Part shown: positions 35,095 to 44,289 of the stretch, in pieces | Layout of the letters: each line of letters starts with the position of its first letter | Position numbering within the stretch: the first letter of the stretch is position 1 | NCBI RefSeq assembly: GCF_020177575.1 | Contig: NZ_JAHTBK010000001.1 | Location: 2,229,875 to 2,293,874, forward strand | Length of the DNA stretch: 64,000 nucleotides | Direction: 5' to 3' | Source: Hasllibacter sp. MH4015 | GTDB taxonomy: Bacteria; Pseudomonadota; Alphaproteobacteria; Rhodobacterales; Rhodobacteraceae | The notes under the pieces: model-generated | Seen by the model: only the letters and a program-made list of their open reading frames with translations | Databases searched by the model: none | Told to the model about the DNA's origin: nothing | Program-made: the position numbers and the translations under genes

Positions 35095-36372
35095 CTATCT
35101 ATCGAACGCTGGACCACGATATCGTCGCCGTTCTTCATCGCGTCGCTGGTGTTGGGTTGCAGCGGCCCGTTGTAGAAATTCGTTGACGGTTTTTGCCATG
35201 TGTTTGCGCTCAGCGCCTTGTCTGACCTTCTCCTGCTTGACCCGGTCTTGGAGTTCCATTCGTTCCAATATCTGAGCCTCAATCAGCGTAACTCGTTGCT
35301 CTTTATCACGCTGAGTACATGACAATGCTTCTGCTTCGTTGCGTTTGATTGTCTGACGATGTGACCCGGTTAGGCGATCAAAGAGACCTCGAAGTCCCTT
35401 GTTGAGCCGTCCCATGCGAACATGTGTCTCGTCTTTCCAACGCTGTTCCTGTTTCGACTTGAGGATTGCCCGCTCTCTGCGCTGCGCAGTGACCATGGCA
35501 GTTCGTTCATCCAGATACGGTCGCAGCTGCTCGGTATGCTTATCTTTCACTTGCTTGATGTAGCTGAGAACTTGGGCATTGACCTTAGATCGAACAGTTT
35601 TCCGAACATCATCTGCGCTTTGTAGTTTTGATGCCTCCCCCAGGCGGGCTTTGACATCTTTCGATTTTTGCCCAGTCCATCGGGCCACTGAGTAGGTGTT
35701 TCCCTGGACGTCTATAGCGATAAACCCACGTCGATCTCCCTTGGCTAGATACAAGCCTTTGTCCTCAAGGGCCGCTTGATACGATGCTAAGTCATCCGAT
35801 TGTTCCCAGGCTGCGCGAAAGAGCTGTTTCATCTCCCTAGGATCAATGCCTGTGCGTTGTGCTTGCTGCCACTCAGCCAGTGTGAAGTTCAGAGGGTTCT
35901 TTCGATCGTAGGTTTGTAAACCCTCCGGCAATTCCCATCCATGGTCTAGGAATATCTCTTTGGACAGATCACGCAGTTTGGTTTTGAAATGCGGAAGGTT
36001 GATGGCCTTCATGGTGTCAGCATCAATCCGTGAGACAACCAGATGCGCATGACGCCGTCCGTTTTTCTCATGAATGATCAGCGAGTAGGGTTGTTCTTCC
36101 AGGCCGAGTTTCTCAGCGACACGTTCCGCTGCGTCTCGAAAGCCATCATCGGTGACCACCACGCCCTCAGGTGGATTGAGGCTGCAAGAAAACAGAAACT
36201 GCGTGCACTTCGTTGCTCTGGAGACAGCGTAGGCTTCTTGCAAAGCACCATGCAGATCCTCAGCCATGAAGCCGGATTGCTCAATAACTTCGATATGATC
36301 GTTGTCTCGATCATTCATCAAATGATCAGCCAAGGCAGCAGCGCCCGATCGTTGAGATGCAACTAGGATCAT
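35095..36372 (-). CDS. Relaxase (mobilization nuclease)
   Basis: A 425-residue protein that would nick oriT and lead the strand during transfer. The N-terminal relaxase domain shows the histidine triad region IIHEKNGRRHAHLVVSRID (H101, H108, H110) typical of MobA/VirD2-like enzymes. The C-terminal 200 residues are strongly charged and helical. I start it at MILVASQRSG because that ATG overlaps the upstream mobC stop (ATGA at 36369-36372). No nearby structure is a convincing oriT, although oriT usually lies just upstream of mobC. Confidence 0.88.
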   Translation of the reverse strand: MILVASQRSGAAALADHLMNDRDNDHIEVIEQSGFMAEDLHGALQEAYAVSRATKCTQFLFSCSLNPPEGVVVTDDGFRDAAERVAEKLGLEEQPYSLIIHEKNGRRHAHLVVSRIDADTMKAINLPHFKTKLRDLSKEIFLDHGWELPEGLQTYDRKNPLNFTLAEWQQAQRTGIDPREMKQLFRAAWEQSDDLASYQAALEDKGLYLAKGDRRGFIAIDVQGNTYSVARWTGQKSKDVKARLGEASKLQSADDVRKTVRSKVNAQVLSYIKQVKDKHTEQLRPYLDERTAMVTAQRRERAILKSKQEQRWKDETHVRMGRLNKGLRGLFDRLTGSHRQTIKRNEAEALSCTQRDKEQRVTLIEAQILERMELQDRVKQEKVRQGAERKHMAKTVNEFLQRAAATQHQRRDEERRRYRGPAFDR

Positions 36373-36755
36373 AACTTCACCCCAAGCGCTTGCATCAGCG
36401 TTGTTCGCATCCACGCGACATCAACGACGGCTTGTTGAAGATCTTTTGCCAACTCTTCATCGATTACCAACGTGCCTTGGTTCAGATGCTTAGCGATTTG
36501 GTTGAGATTGTTGGCGGAGCGGGATGCACCCAACCGTGCGAGGATCTCTGCGAGTAGCTTTTGGTCGGCTTCAGGTGCAGGGCGACGTTTGCGATAAGTG
36601 GGTGATTCATCAGAAAGCACCACAGACTTCACATACGAGGACAAGGGCATGGAGCCAGCCTTTGCTTCGAGAGCTGTGCGTTCAGCATCGGACAATCGCA
36701 TGGAGAAGGGCGGTTTACGCTTTGCTGGTGATTTATGCTGAGCAGGATCCATCAT
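36369..36755 (-). CDS. MobC-like relaxosome accessory protein
   Basis: A 128-residue protein. The basic N-terminus (PAQHKSPAKRKPPFSMRLSD) starts a ribbon-helix-helix-like DNA-binding region, followed by a MobC-type helix (LGASRSANNLNQIAKHLNQG). Such proteins bind oriT and help the relaxase. Its stop overlaps the relaxase start. Its own start (36755) overlaps, in ATGA form, the stop of a reading frame that comes from the element end and that joins the recombinase gene when the element is circular. Confidence 0.85.
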   Translation of the reverse strand: MMDPAQHKSPAKRKPPFSMRLSDAERTALEAKAGSMPLSSYVKSVVLSDESPTYRKRRPAPEADQKLLAEILARLGASRSANNLNQIAKHLNQGTLVIDEELAKDLQQAVVDVAWMRTTLMQALGVKL

Positions 36756-36905
36756 GGTCGAGGTCCTCGCAGATGGGGCGAGGTTGGTGGCAGCTTCCGA
36801 AGATGCTCCACAGCCTCGTCATCGGCCTCAATCATCTCCGCCCAGTTTGCTATTTCAGAGAGGCAATTATCGAGATCAGAAAGTTCTAGGTTACTCCCCT
36901 GGGGT
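36752..36905 (-). other. Orphan coding segment: predicted C-terminus of the recombinase in the circular element
   Basis: On the minus strand, reading from the core repeat, the frame AAT GGT GCA ... stays open for 53 codons (helical stretch LELSDLDNCLSEIANWAEMI, then EADDEAVEHLRKL) and stops at TGA 36754-36752, overlapping the mobC ATG. It has no start codon near the core. It is in phase with the recombinase frame if the two core repeats recombine. In the integrated state it is probably untranslated. Confidence 0.6.
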
Positions 36906-36913
36906 GCACCATT
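36906..36913 (+). repeat. Candidate attachment core at the far end (GCACCATT)
   Basis: Identical to 14914-14921. Sequence to the right (36914 onward) should be the DNA that followed tRNA-Leu before insertion. It includes a GC-rich hairpin CCGCCCTTCGGGC that might have been the tRNA terminator. Between here and 37083 I see no gene. Confidence 0.6.
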
Positions 36914-37083
36914 TCTTATTTGGCCTACCGCCCTTCGGGCTACTTGAGGCCGAATTGCCGGTTCTAGGCTCCGCTACACCATCCGCAGGTTACAGCGGTT
37001 TCGAAGGAACCGCGAGAGCCCTTGGCTGCAATCTATCCACCGCCGACGCAGTTTCCGTCCTGCCAGACCGGTCGACCGCCCCC

Positions 37084-39402
37084 TCAATCCTTCGCTTTCA
37101 GGCCCACGATATTGGCCATCAAGCGATACGCTCCGGGCACCAGTTGCGGCAATTGATGGTGCAGGTTCAGTGCGACGTGGGCATGGGTTCCGCGCCCGAT
37201 CCGACCCACCAGGAGCCCGCCATCCAGCGGCTGCTCATCGGGATCGGCCATGCGCAGCAGTGCGGTGTAGTCCGGGGACCAGTCTTTCGCGAAATAGAGG
37301 CCCCGTTCCTTTTGCCAGCCGTCCCAGTCGGACGCCGTGATCGAGTTGGGTGTGGCGAAGACCGGGTGGTCGGGGGCGAGCATCGTCACCTCCGCGTCGG
37401 CATCGGTGATGCGCCATCGCAGGGATGGCTGGCCGATCTCGATCCGGGACGGCGGTGTGGCCTCAGGGTCCCAATCGTCGCGGGGGCGGTGATAGAGCGT
37501 GACAAGCGTGCCGCCCGCCGCGACCCACGCGTTCAGCCGCGCCACCATCGGCTTCAGAGCCGGGCGGAAGCGATAGGCGAACACGCCGACCAGCACCGTG
37601 TCGTAACCCGCAAACGGGTCGGCGCCCGACAGCGCCGCATCGTCCAAGTCTGTCACGTCGAGCCCGGCGGCGCGCAGCCACTCCGCCACGCTATCATTGC
37701 CCGCGCCGATATAGGCGATGCGCGCCTCGGGCACCTCCAGCCGAGCAAGGCGCAGGGTCAGGGTCGCGGGCCAGTGGTTCATCACCGGGCGGATGTGGTC
37801 GTGGTCGATGATGCGTGTGGCCGTTGCGGGCGCGCCGTTGACCAGCAGGGGCAAGACGTGAAGCCCCTCCCCCGCATCCTCGGGCAAATGCAATGTCACT
37901 TCGCCGCCGCTCCAGTCCTGCGACCAACCGTTGGGCAGATCGAAAGACAGCTCTGCGCCCTCCGGCCCTGAGGCTGACAGGGTCAGGCCTCGCGCCGGTT
38001 CGTTGAGGTTGAGAAACGCCTTCGCGGTGGAAAGCCGCGCCTGCCGGGCCGGGTAGACATGCAGGGGGTGGTCCATCGCCACGCGGGACCGGCTTGTCAC
38101 ACCCTCCAAAGTGACGGTCACATCCAGCGCAGGTGCGGGCGGGATCAGGGGATCGAAGCTGTCGGGATAGGGATCGCGGGGCGCGGCGTCGGGCGCGGCC
38201 TCGATCCGGCCTGCCGAGGCCTGCAGGCCCGCGCCGGGGTCGAGGGCGACGTCCACGTCCACTTCATTCGGATGGGACATCTCCACCGTGACGGGCGTCC
38301 CCTCGCCCGGTCGAAGTGCCTTGCGCGCGGCATGGGCGCGGATGGCGACACCAGACGTCAGGCGGATAAGACGGGAGAGTTGCGCGGCCTTGCGGGTGAC
38401 ACGGTGGCGATGCTCCGCCGCGACGGATGCGTCGTCCAGAAGCGTAAGGGCCTTGGCCGCCAACCCTGCCATGGCTTCCATATCGGGGAAGGCCGCAAGC
38501 GTCGCGTCGACGGCGGATTGCGCCTCCTCCATTCCCAGATCAGCCAGGGTGAGCGGCAGATTGTCGGTGACACGGCCTGCATCCGCACCCACACGCGACC
38601 ACGCCAGGTGCAACGGCCAGTCCCTCTCCTCACCTGGGGCGATCCAGTGACCCATGCCTTGGGTGCGGTGGAATTGCCGGGACCATTGGCCGATCACCTC
38701 ATACCGCATGCCGAGCATCGGATCGCCGCCCTTGGCCTCCACAATCAGCGTGGCGGGCGGTGGCGGCACCTCATCATCGTAAGAGCCACCCGCCCCGGAA
38801 AACGCGGGCAAGTAGAGCTTGGAGACCTGCCAGACCGGCAAATCGCAGCCTGGATAGGTGGGATCGGCGGCAGCCTCGATCACGTCATGGGCGGCCTGGG
38901 TCATCGCGCGGTGGTGCCCGTGCTGGCCCGGAATATCGAGGAAGGTTGGACACAGGATATCGGGGCGATCCGCGCGCACGATCTGCACGAACCGGTCCAT
39001 CAGGCGCTCCCGCCCCCAGATGCCGATCGTTTCTTCCCGCGACTTGGAGAAGCGGAAATCGCGGATCGTGTCGTCGGCCGATTGCCCGTGCCAGTAAAGC
39101 CGCATGTCCAGCACATCCGCCGCCCGCTCCATCTCTGCCGTGCGGAGCGCGCCGAGATCCGCGCCGGTCTCCGTCCCGATGTCGTTTTGCCCGCCTTCAC
39201 CGCGGGTGGAGCAGGCATAGGACAGGTTCACGCCGTCGCGCAGCCACAGGGCGGCCAGCATTGCCGTCGTCTCATCATCGGGATGGGCGCCGGAGTTCAT
39301 GAAGGTCACGCAGGAACGCAGCCCCGCCATGGCGCGCCAGACGCGGGCGATCAGGGGGTCGTGGGCTTCGGACAGGATGCGGGTCTGGATCTCGGTGGCC
39401 AT
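37084..39402 (-). CDS. PIG-L family deacetylase with long C-terminal extension
   Basis: A 772-residue protein. The N-terminal 270 residues are a LmbE/PIG-L zinc deacetylase with the motif NSGAHPDDETTAML and the STRGEGGQND block. These enzymes remove acetyl groups from N-acetylglucosaminyl-type compounds. The remaining 500 residues form beta-rich domains and a class-I glutamine amidotransferase-like segment (VAEWLRAAGLDVTDLDD... DTVLVGVFAYRF) of unknown role. The start at MATEIQ follows the ROK gene stop by 13 bp, so both form one operon. Context suggests processing of an imported acetylated aminosugar compound. Confidence 0.85.
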   Translation of the reverse strand: MATEIQTRILSEAHDPLIARVWRAMAGLRSCVTFMNSGAHPDDETTAMLAALWLRDGVNLSYACSTRGEGGQNDIGTETGADLGALRTAEMERAADVLDMRLYWHGQSADDTIRDFRFSKSREETIGIWGRERLMDRFVQIVRADRPDILCPTFLDIPGQHGHHRAMTQAAHDVIEAAADPTYPGCDLPVWQVSKLYLPAFSGAGGSYDDEVPPPPATLIVEAKGGDPMLGMRYEVIGQWSRQFHRTQGMGHWIAPGEERDWPLHLAWSRVGADAGRVTDNLPLTLADLGMEEAQSAVDATLAAFPDMEAMAGLAAKALTLLDDASVAAEHRHRVTRKAAQLSRLIRLTSGVAIRAHAARKALRPGEGTPVTVEMSHPNEVDVDVALDPGAGLQASAGRIEAAPDAAPRDPYPDSFDPLIPPAPALDVTVTLEGVTSRSRVAMDHPLHVYPARQARLSTAKAFLNLNEPARGLTLSASGPEGAELSFDLPNGWSQDWSGGEVTLHLPEDAGEGLHVLPLLVNGAPATATRIIDHDHIRPVMNHWPATLTLRLARLEVPEARIAYIGAGNDSVAEWLRAAGLDVTDLDDAALSGADPFAGYDTVLVGVFAYRFRPALKPMVARLNAWVAAGGTLVTLYHRPRDDWDPEATPPSRIEIGQPSLRWRITDADAEVTMLAPDHPVFATPNSITASDWDGWQKERGLYFAKDWSPDYTALLRMADPDEQPLDGGLLVGRIGRGTHAHVALNLHHQLPQLVPGAYRLMANIVGLKAKD

Positions 39403-39415
39403 GGGCAGCCCTTTT

Positions 39416-40588
39416 TCAATGCGTGGCGACAAGGCGGGGGGAGAGGGCCGTATTCACCACATGGGCCGCCGCCCCCAACGTGGCGGCCATGCGCCCGGCA
39501 TTGCCCGCAATCAGGCGGGGATGGGTCCGGTCGGGGCGGTTGGCGACGGAATGCGCGGGCAAGGTGATGGCCTGCACGAGGTCTTGCAGGATCGCCTCGG
39601 GCATGGCGCCGGTAATCAGGATCGCTTGCGGGTCGGTCAGGTTTTCGAGGATCTGGATCGCGGTGCCAAGCGCGTCACCCGCCGCGTTCAGCCAACGCAG
39701 ATAGGCCGGAGGGCGCGTGGCCTGTATCGCGGCCAGGTCCTCGACCGTCTCGACATGGATGCCGTCGCGCGACAGCGCCGCGACAAGCGCCATCCGGCTG
39801 GCTACCTGTTCGAGCGGTTGCGGACCGTCGGCGGTGTGAACCGGGATATGGCCGATTTCGCCCGCATTCCCGAAGGCCCCGCCATTGACGGACCCGCCGC
39901 TTACCAGCCCCAGGCCAAGCCCAGCCCCGAAATAGAGGCAGGCGAAGGTCTCCAGATCCCGCGCCGCGCCCAGCACCATCTCGGCCATTGCCGCCGCGTT
40001 GGCGTCGTTTTCGACCGTCACCGGCAGATCGAGCGCGCGGGCGATTTCCCGGTCCGCGGCGATCTGGCCCCAGCCCGGCAATTCCGTCGCCTGCCCCGAC
40101 ACGCCGGTGATGCCAAACGGCCCCGGCATGACGACGCCCGCACCGATGACGTGATCCGCGGCGATGCCCGCCCCGTCCCCCCGACCCGGCAGCGCGCGCA
40201 GAAGGGGCAGCACGCAGTCCGGCGAGGAGGCCCTGAGCTGGAACCGTTCGGTGTGCAGAACCTCCCCGCCCAGATCGATCCACGCGGCCAGAAGCGCGTC
40301 GGTCCGGATCTCGATCCCCAGCGCGGCCCCGGCGGCGTGGCGGATGGCGTAGGTCACCGGCGGCTGGCCGCGTTGCCCGGTGCGGCGGCCCGTTTCCTGC
40401 ACCCAGCCGTCGGACAGAAGGTCGGAGATGATGTTGCTGACCGCCTGGATGCTCAGCCCCACGGCGCGCGCGATCTCGGCCCGGCCCGCACTGCCGGCGC
40501 GGCGCAGGTGGCGCAACACCAGCCCACGATTATAGAGCCGCGAGCGTTCCGCGTTGGATCCGGGCGTGGAGATGCTGTGCGCGGCCAT
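39416..40588 (-). CDS. ROK family transcriptional regulator
   Basis: A 390-residue repressor-type protein. The N-terminal winged helix (YNRGLVLRHLRRAGSAGRAE with ARAVGLSIQAVSNIISDLL) is followed by a ROK sugar-kinase-like domain (LGIEIRTDALLAAW ... VENDANAAAMAE ... AGEIGHIPVH). The cysteine cluster CxCGxxGC that usually follows GEIGH is absent, so zinc binding and kinase activity are doubtful; a regulatory role fits. It is divergent from the ABC transporter operon and probably controls it, with operator sites in 40589-40717. Confidence 0.85.
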   Translation of the reverse strand: MAAHSISTPGSNAERSRLYNRGLVLRHLRRAGSAGRAEIARAVGLSIQAVSNIISDLLSDGWVQETGRRTGQRGQPPVTYAIRHAAGAALGIEIRTDALLAAWIDLGGEVLHTERFQLRASSPDCVLPLLRALPGRGDGAGIAADHVIGAGVVMPGPFGITGVSGQATELPGWGQIAADREIARALDLPVTVENDANAAAMAEMVLGAARDLETFACLYFGAGLGLGLVSGGSVNGGAFGNAGEIGHIPVHTADGPQPLEQVASRMALVAALSRDGIHVETVEDLAAIQATRPPAYLRWLNAAGDALGTAIQILENLTDPQAILITGAMPEAILQDLVQAITLPAHSVANRPDRTHPRLIAGNAGRMAATLGAAAHVVNTALSPRLVATH

Positions 40589-40717
40589 ATCCCCGATTAA
40601 CTCAAGTCACTTGATGGTTCAACGATGCTCCGCTAGCGTCGGGTGCAGAGCCCACAAACACTGCTTCAACCGGGCCGCGAACCGCCACGCATTTGCACCG
40701 TACCAGGGAGATCCTCC

Positions 40718-41977
40718 ATGACACGAACCTTTCGAACGACGCTTTTTGCCCTTGCCACATCGGCCGCCGCCCTGTCGGCGGGTGCCGCGCAGGCCCAGGA
40801 AGTGACCATCGAATACTGGCAGTATTTCTTCGAGGCGCGCGTCAACGCGATGGAGCAGCTGATCGAGAATTTCGAAGCTGCCAATCCCAATATCAACGTG
40901 GAGATGACCCATTTCCCCTATGCCGATTATCGCACCCGGACCGCCGTGGCCGTGCCTGCGGGCGAGGGGCCGGATATCGTGCAGCTGTTCTACGGGTGGC
41001 TGAACGATTACATCGACGCGGAGCTAATCCAGCCCCTGCCGGCGGAGGCGTTCCCCAACGAGATGATCGAGGCGGAATTCTTCCCCATGGTCAGCGCGAT
41101 GGAGCGCGACGGCCAGTATTTCGCCCTGCCAACTGCCGTGCGTTCGCTTGCACTGTTCTACAACAACCGCCTGCTTGAGGCCGCCGGTCTGGACGGCCCG
41201 CCCGAAACACTGGACGAACTGATGAGCCATGCCGAGGCGATGACGGAACGCGACGGGGCGGGCAATATCACGCAAGTGGGCCTGACGACCGGCATGACGG
41301 GGCAGGATCACCATTGGTTCCGCGAAGTCCTGATCCGCCAGATGGGCGGGGAGCCTTACACCGACAATTACCAGACGGTAAACTACGACACCGAGGCCGG
41401 GCGCGCGGCGCTGGATTACTACCTGGGCCTGGAAGAGGCGGGCGTGACGCAAGTGGGCTTCATGGACGAAGCGCAAGCCGCCTTCCGCGCCGGGCGCGCG
41501 GGTTTGCATATCGACGGCTCCTTCCGCATCGGCGCGCTCAACGACAGCCGCGGGTTGGATTGGGGCGTGACGGAGCTTCCCGCAGGTCCCGACGGGACCC
41601 GGTCGAACTATTCCTCCTACTGGGTGAACGCGATCACGTCGTCCGCCGAAGGGGCGGAATACGACGCGGCGGTCCTGTTCATGCAATACATCACCTCGCC
41701 CGAAGCGATGCAGATCTGGCTGGACACGGTGGGCGAACTGCCCGCCCGCCAGGAGGTCGGCATGACCGAGGAAAACGCCAATGACCCCGTCTTCGGCCCC
41801 TTCATCCGCGGGCTGGAATACGCCAACACCACGCTGTTCGCCGATGAAAGCGCACAGCGTCAGGTGCTTGTCGATATGGTGGAACGGGTGCAACTTCAGG
41901 GTCAGGATCCGGGCGAAAGCCTGAGTGCCGCGGCAGAGGCCGAACAGGCGATCCTTGACGGATATTACGGCGACTGA
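40718..41977 (+). CDS. ABC transporter sugar-binding protein
   Basis: A 419-residue periplasmic binding protein of the CUT1/family 1 type. It has a signal peptide (TRTFRTTLFALATSAAALSA...AQA) and a mature start at QEVTIEYWQYFFE, then the usual GEGPDIVQLFYGW and SYWVNAITS blocks. It captures a sugar or sugar derivative for the permeases encoded next. The start has GGGAGAT upstream. A strong 11-bp stem at 41997-42022 lies between this gene and the first permease and may keep the binding protein in excess. Confidence 0.9.
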   Translation: MTRTFRTTLFALATSAAALSAGAAQAQEVTIEYWQYFFEARVNAMEQLIENFEAANPNINVEMTHFPYADYRTRTAVAVPAGEGPDIVQLFYGWLNDYIDAELIQPLPAEAFPNEMIEAEFFPMVSAMERDGQYFALPTAVRSLALFYNNRLLEAAGLDGPPETLDELMSHAEAMTERDGAGNITQVGLTTGMTGQDHHWFREVLIRQMGGEPYTDNYQTVNYDTEAGRAALDYYLGLEEAGVTQVGFMDEAQAAFRAGRAGLHIDGSFRIGALNDSRGLDWGVTELPAGPDGTRSNYSSYWVNAITSSAEGAEYDAAVLFMQYITSPEAMQIWLDTVGELPARQEVGMTEENANDPVFGPFIRGLEYANTTLFADESAQRQVLVDMVERVQLQGQDPGESLSAAAEAEQAILDGYYGD

Positions 41978-41996
41978 CCCCGGGCGCCGCGAAACC

Positions 41997-42022
41997 GGGG
42001 CGGGCCAGCGATGGCCCGCCCC
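41997..42022 (+). terminator. Stable hairpin after the binding-protein gene
   Basis: A perfect 11-bp GC stem (GGGGCGGGCCA, loop GCGA, TGGCCCGCCCC) followed by C-rich DNA, not a T run. It is a partial terminator or mRNA-stabilising element separating the binding protein from the permeases, common in such operons. Confidence 0.6.
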
Positions 42023-42060
42023 CCCCCAAAGAACCGACCTTCCCCGCAAAGGCGCAAGCC

Positions 42061-43002
42061 ATGGCGAGCATCCCATCCCCGGACAAGGCCCAGACACCCG
42101 CCGCCCCGCAGGGTGCCTATAGCCGTCTGAGCATCACCCAGAAGCGCACGCTCTGGGCGTGGGGGTTCCTCGCCGTGCCGATCCTGTTCTACGTGGTGAT
42201 CCGCTTCTACCCCACCGGCAACGCGATGGTTCTGTCCTTGCAGGAATGGAACCTATTGGGCGATCGCACCTGGGCGGGGTTGGAGAATTACCGGGTTCTG
42301 CTGAGCGATCCGGTCTTCTGGCAGGTCTTCCGCAACACGTTCCTTTATCTGCTGCTGGGCACGCCCATCAGCCTCGTGATCTCGTTCATCATCGCCTACC
42401 ACCTGGACCAGGTGCGCTTCATGCATGGCACGATCCGGGCGCTTTACTTCGTGCCGTTCATGACCTCCGCCGTGGCGATGGCGTGGGTCTGGCGCTGGTT
42501 CTACCAGGACGTGCCGATTGGCCTTTTCAACAACGCGCTCGCCTCCATCGGGATTGCGCAGATCGATTTCCTGGACAGCACCACCAACGCCCTGCCCTCG
42601 GTGCTTGCGCCCGCGATCTGGGCGGGTCTCGGCTTCCAGATCATCATCTTCATGGCCGGCTTGCGGGCCATCCCGCGCACCTTTTACGAGGCCGCGAAGA
42701 TCGACGGCGTGTCCACCTGGACCGTGCTGTGGGAGATCACGCTGCCGCTTCTGCGTCCCACGATCGTGTTCATCGTCGTGCTCAGCTCCATCGGGTTCCT
42801 GCGCATCTTCGACCACGTCTTCAACATGACGACGAACAATCCCGGCGGGCCGCTCAACGCCACCAAGCCGCTGGTGCTGATGATCTACCAGACCGCGTTT
42901 GACAGCTTCGACATGGGCTATGCCGCGGCGCAGACGGTCGTGCTGTTCGTCATCCTTCTGATCGTCAGCCTGATCCAGCTGCGCCTGTTGAGGGATCGCT
43001 GA
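42061..43002 (+). CDS. ABC sugar transporter permease (MalF/UgpA type)
   Basis: A 313-residue inner-membrane protein with six hydrophobic segments. The EAA loop that docks the ATPase is EAAKIDGVSTWTVLWEITLP, close to the C-terminus. It pairs with the second permease, whose start follows its stop by one base. The first 30 residues are a hydrophilic cytoplasmic extension. It belongs to the CUT1 class, which handles di- and oligosaccharides or glycerol-phosphate-type substrates. Confidence 0.92.
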   Translation: MASIPSPDKAQTPAAPQGAYSRLSITQKRTLWAWGFLAVPILFYVVIRFYPTGNAMVLSLQEWNLLGDRTWAGLENYRVLLSDPVFWQVFRNTFLYLLLGTPISLVISFIIAYHLDQVRFMHGTIRALYFVPFMTSAVAMAWVWRWFYQDVPIGLFNNALASIGIAQIDFLDSTTNALPSVLAPAIWAGLGFQIIIFMAGLRAIPRTFYEAAKIDGVSTWTVLWEITLPLLRPTIVFIVVLSSIGFLRIFDHVFNMTTNNPGGPLNATKPLVLMIYQTAFDSFDMGYAAAQTVVLFVILLIVSLIQLRLLRDR

Positions 43003-43003
43003 G

Positions 43004-43888
43004 ATGGCCGCCACCGACGATCTGGCCGTGCGCGCCTCCTCCGAGGCGCTGTTGACGGCGAAGGCCCCACCCAAGAAGCGCAACATGGCGCAATTCATCC
43101 GCTGGATCTTGCTGTTCGCGGGCGGTGTCCTGATGGTGATGCCGCTGGCCTACATGATCTCCACCTCCATGAAATGGCCGTGGGAGGTCTACAATATCGG
43201 GCTGATCCCCGAGGAACCGACGCTGGAGAATTACACCTACGTGCTGGAGGACGGGCGTTTCTTCAGCTGGTTCCTCAATTCGGTCATCATCGCGGGCATC
43301 ACCACGATCTCTGCGCTCTTTTTCGACAGCCTCGTGGGCTACACCTTGTGCAAGTTCAAGTTCCGGGGCCGCTACATCGTCTTCATCGCGATCCTGTCGA
43401 CGCTGATGATCCCGACGGAGATGCTGGTGATCCCGTGGTACATGATGAGCCAGAGTTTCGGCTGGCTCGATACCTATTGGGGGATCATGTTCCCGGGCCT
43501 GATGACCGCGTTCGGCGTGTTCCTGATGAAGCAATTCTTCGAGACGGTGCCCGACGATTTCCTGGAGGCGGCGCGGATCGACGGGTTGAACGAATTCCAG
43601 ATCTTCTGGCAGGTGGCCCTGCCGATGGTGAAACCGGCGCTGGCCGCCCTGGCGATCTTCATCTTCCTCGGCAACTGGACCGCCTTCCTGTGGCCGCTGA
43701 TCGTGACCACGGACACCTCGCTTTACACGCTGCCGGTGGGCCTGTCGTCCTTCGGGGACGAGGCCGATGTGGCGTGGGAGCTGATCATGACCGGCGCGGC
43801 AATTTCCACCCTGCCCACCCTGATCTTCTTCCTGATCTTCCAGCGCTTCATCATCCGGGGCGTGGTCATGGCGGGTTTGAAGGGATGA
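43004..43888 (+). CDS. ABC sugar transporter permease (MalG/UgpE type)
   Basis: A 294-residue partner permease with six membrane helices and the EAA motif EAARIDGLNEFQIFWQVALP. The N-terminal 30 residues are cytoplasmic. It forms the channel with the preceding permease. Its stop overlaps the VOC gene start in ATGA, tying transporter and enzymes into one translational unit. Confidence 0.92.
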   Translation: MAATDDLAVRASSEALLTAKAPPKKRNMAQFIRWILLFAGGVLMVMPLAYMISTSMKWPWEVYNIGLIPEEPTLENYTYVLEDGRFFSWFLNSVIIAGITTISALFFDSLVGYTLCKFKFRGRYIVFIAILSTLMIPTEMLVIPWYMMSQSFGWLDTYWGIMFPGLMTAFGVFLMKQFFETVPDDFLEAARIDGLNEFQIFWQVALPMVKPALAALAIFIFLGNWTAFLWPLIVTTDTSLYTLPVGLSSFGDEADVAWELIMTGAAISTLPTLIFFLIFQRFIIRGVVMAGLKG

Positions 43889-44289
43889 AGCTGGACCATG
43901 TCCACCTGCCCTGCCGCGACCGCGACGCGATGACGGAATGGCTGGGGCAGGTCTTCGGACTTGCACCCGATCCGCAATTCGCCGTCTGGGACGCCGATGG
44001 CGGGCCAAGGTTCCTCCGCAATCCCGACGGCCCCGCCCTTGCCCTGTTTGAGGGCGATTGGGACGCCGAGGCAGCCCAGGACCACACGATCGCCTTCCGC
44101 GTCGATGCGGCGGCCTTCGACGCCTTTCACGACCGCGCAATCCGCCTGGGGTTGCGGGACCGGTTCGGGGCCTTGGTCGCGGAGAAGGGCACGACGGACC
44201 ATATGGGGCTTGCGACGTCCATCTATTTCGTGTCGCCCGAAGGGCACCGGTTCGAGGTCACGACCTATCCCGATGGCAACGCCGCATGA
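43885..44289 (+). CDS. VOC family protein (glyoxalase/dioxygenase fold)
   Basis: A 134-residue protein of the vicinal oxygen chelate superfamily: KLDHVHLPCRDRDAMTEWLG at the start and EGHRFEVTTYP at the end with the likely metal-binding His and Glu. Members isomerise, cleave or bind small molecules; the substrate is unknown. Both ends overlap neighbouring genes by ATGA (permease upstream, lyase downstream), so its function is almost certainly linked to the transported compound. Confidence 0.8.
   Translation: MKLDHVHLPCRDRDAMTEWLGQVFGLAPDPQFAVWDADGGPRFLRNPDGPALALFEGDWDAEAAQDHTIAFRVDAAAFDAFHDRAIRLGLRDRFGALVAEKGTTDHMGLATSIYFVSPEGHRFEVTTYPDGNAA

Larger units (their letters stand above)
14914..36913. 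mobile_element. Integrative mobilizable element in tRNA-Leu
   Basis: A 22-kb segment bounded by the 8-bp direct repeat GCACCATT. It has a large serine recombinase at the tRNA end and mobC plus relaxase at the other end. Base composition and codon use drop visibly relative to the backbone, most strongly at 23300-26000. It encodes a VirD4/TraG coupling protein but no VirB4, VirB6 or other mating-pore proteins, so transfer would need a helper. Cargo includes ArdA, H-NS, a small resolvase, an AT-rich ATPase pair and type II CBASS. The right boundary rests on the short repeat and on the in-frame junction described in the findings. Confidence 0.75.

Noticed and set aside
14914-36913. Complete self-transmissible ICE
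   Set aside because: Relaxase and coupling protein are present, but no VirB4, VirB6, VirB8-10 or pilin genes are found; mobilizable is the supportable call.
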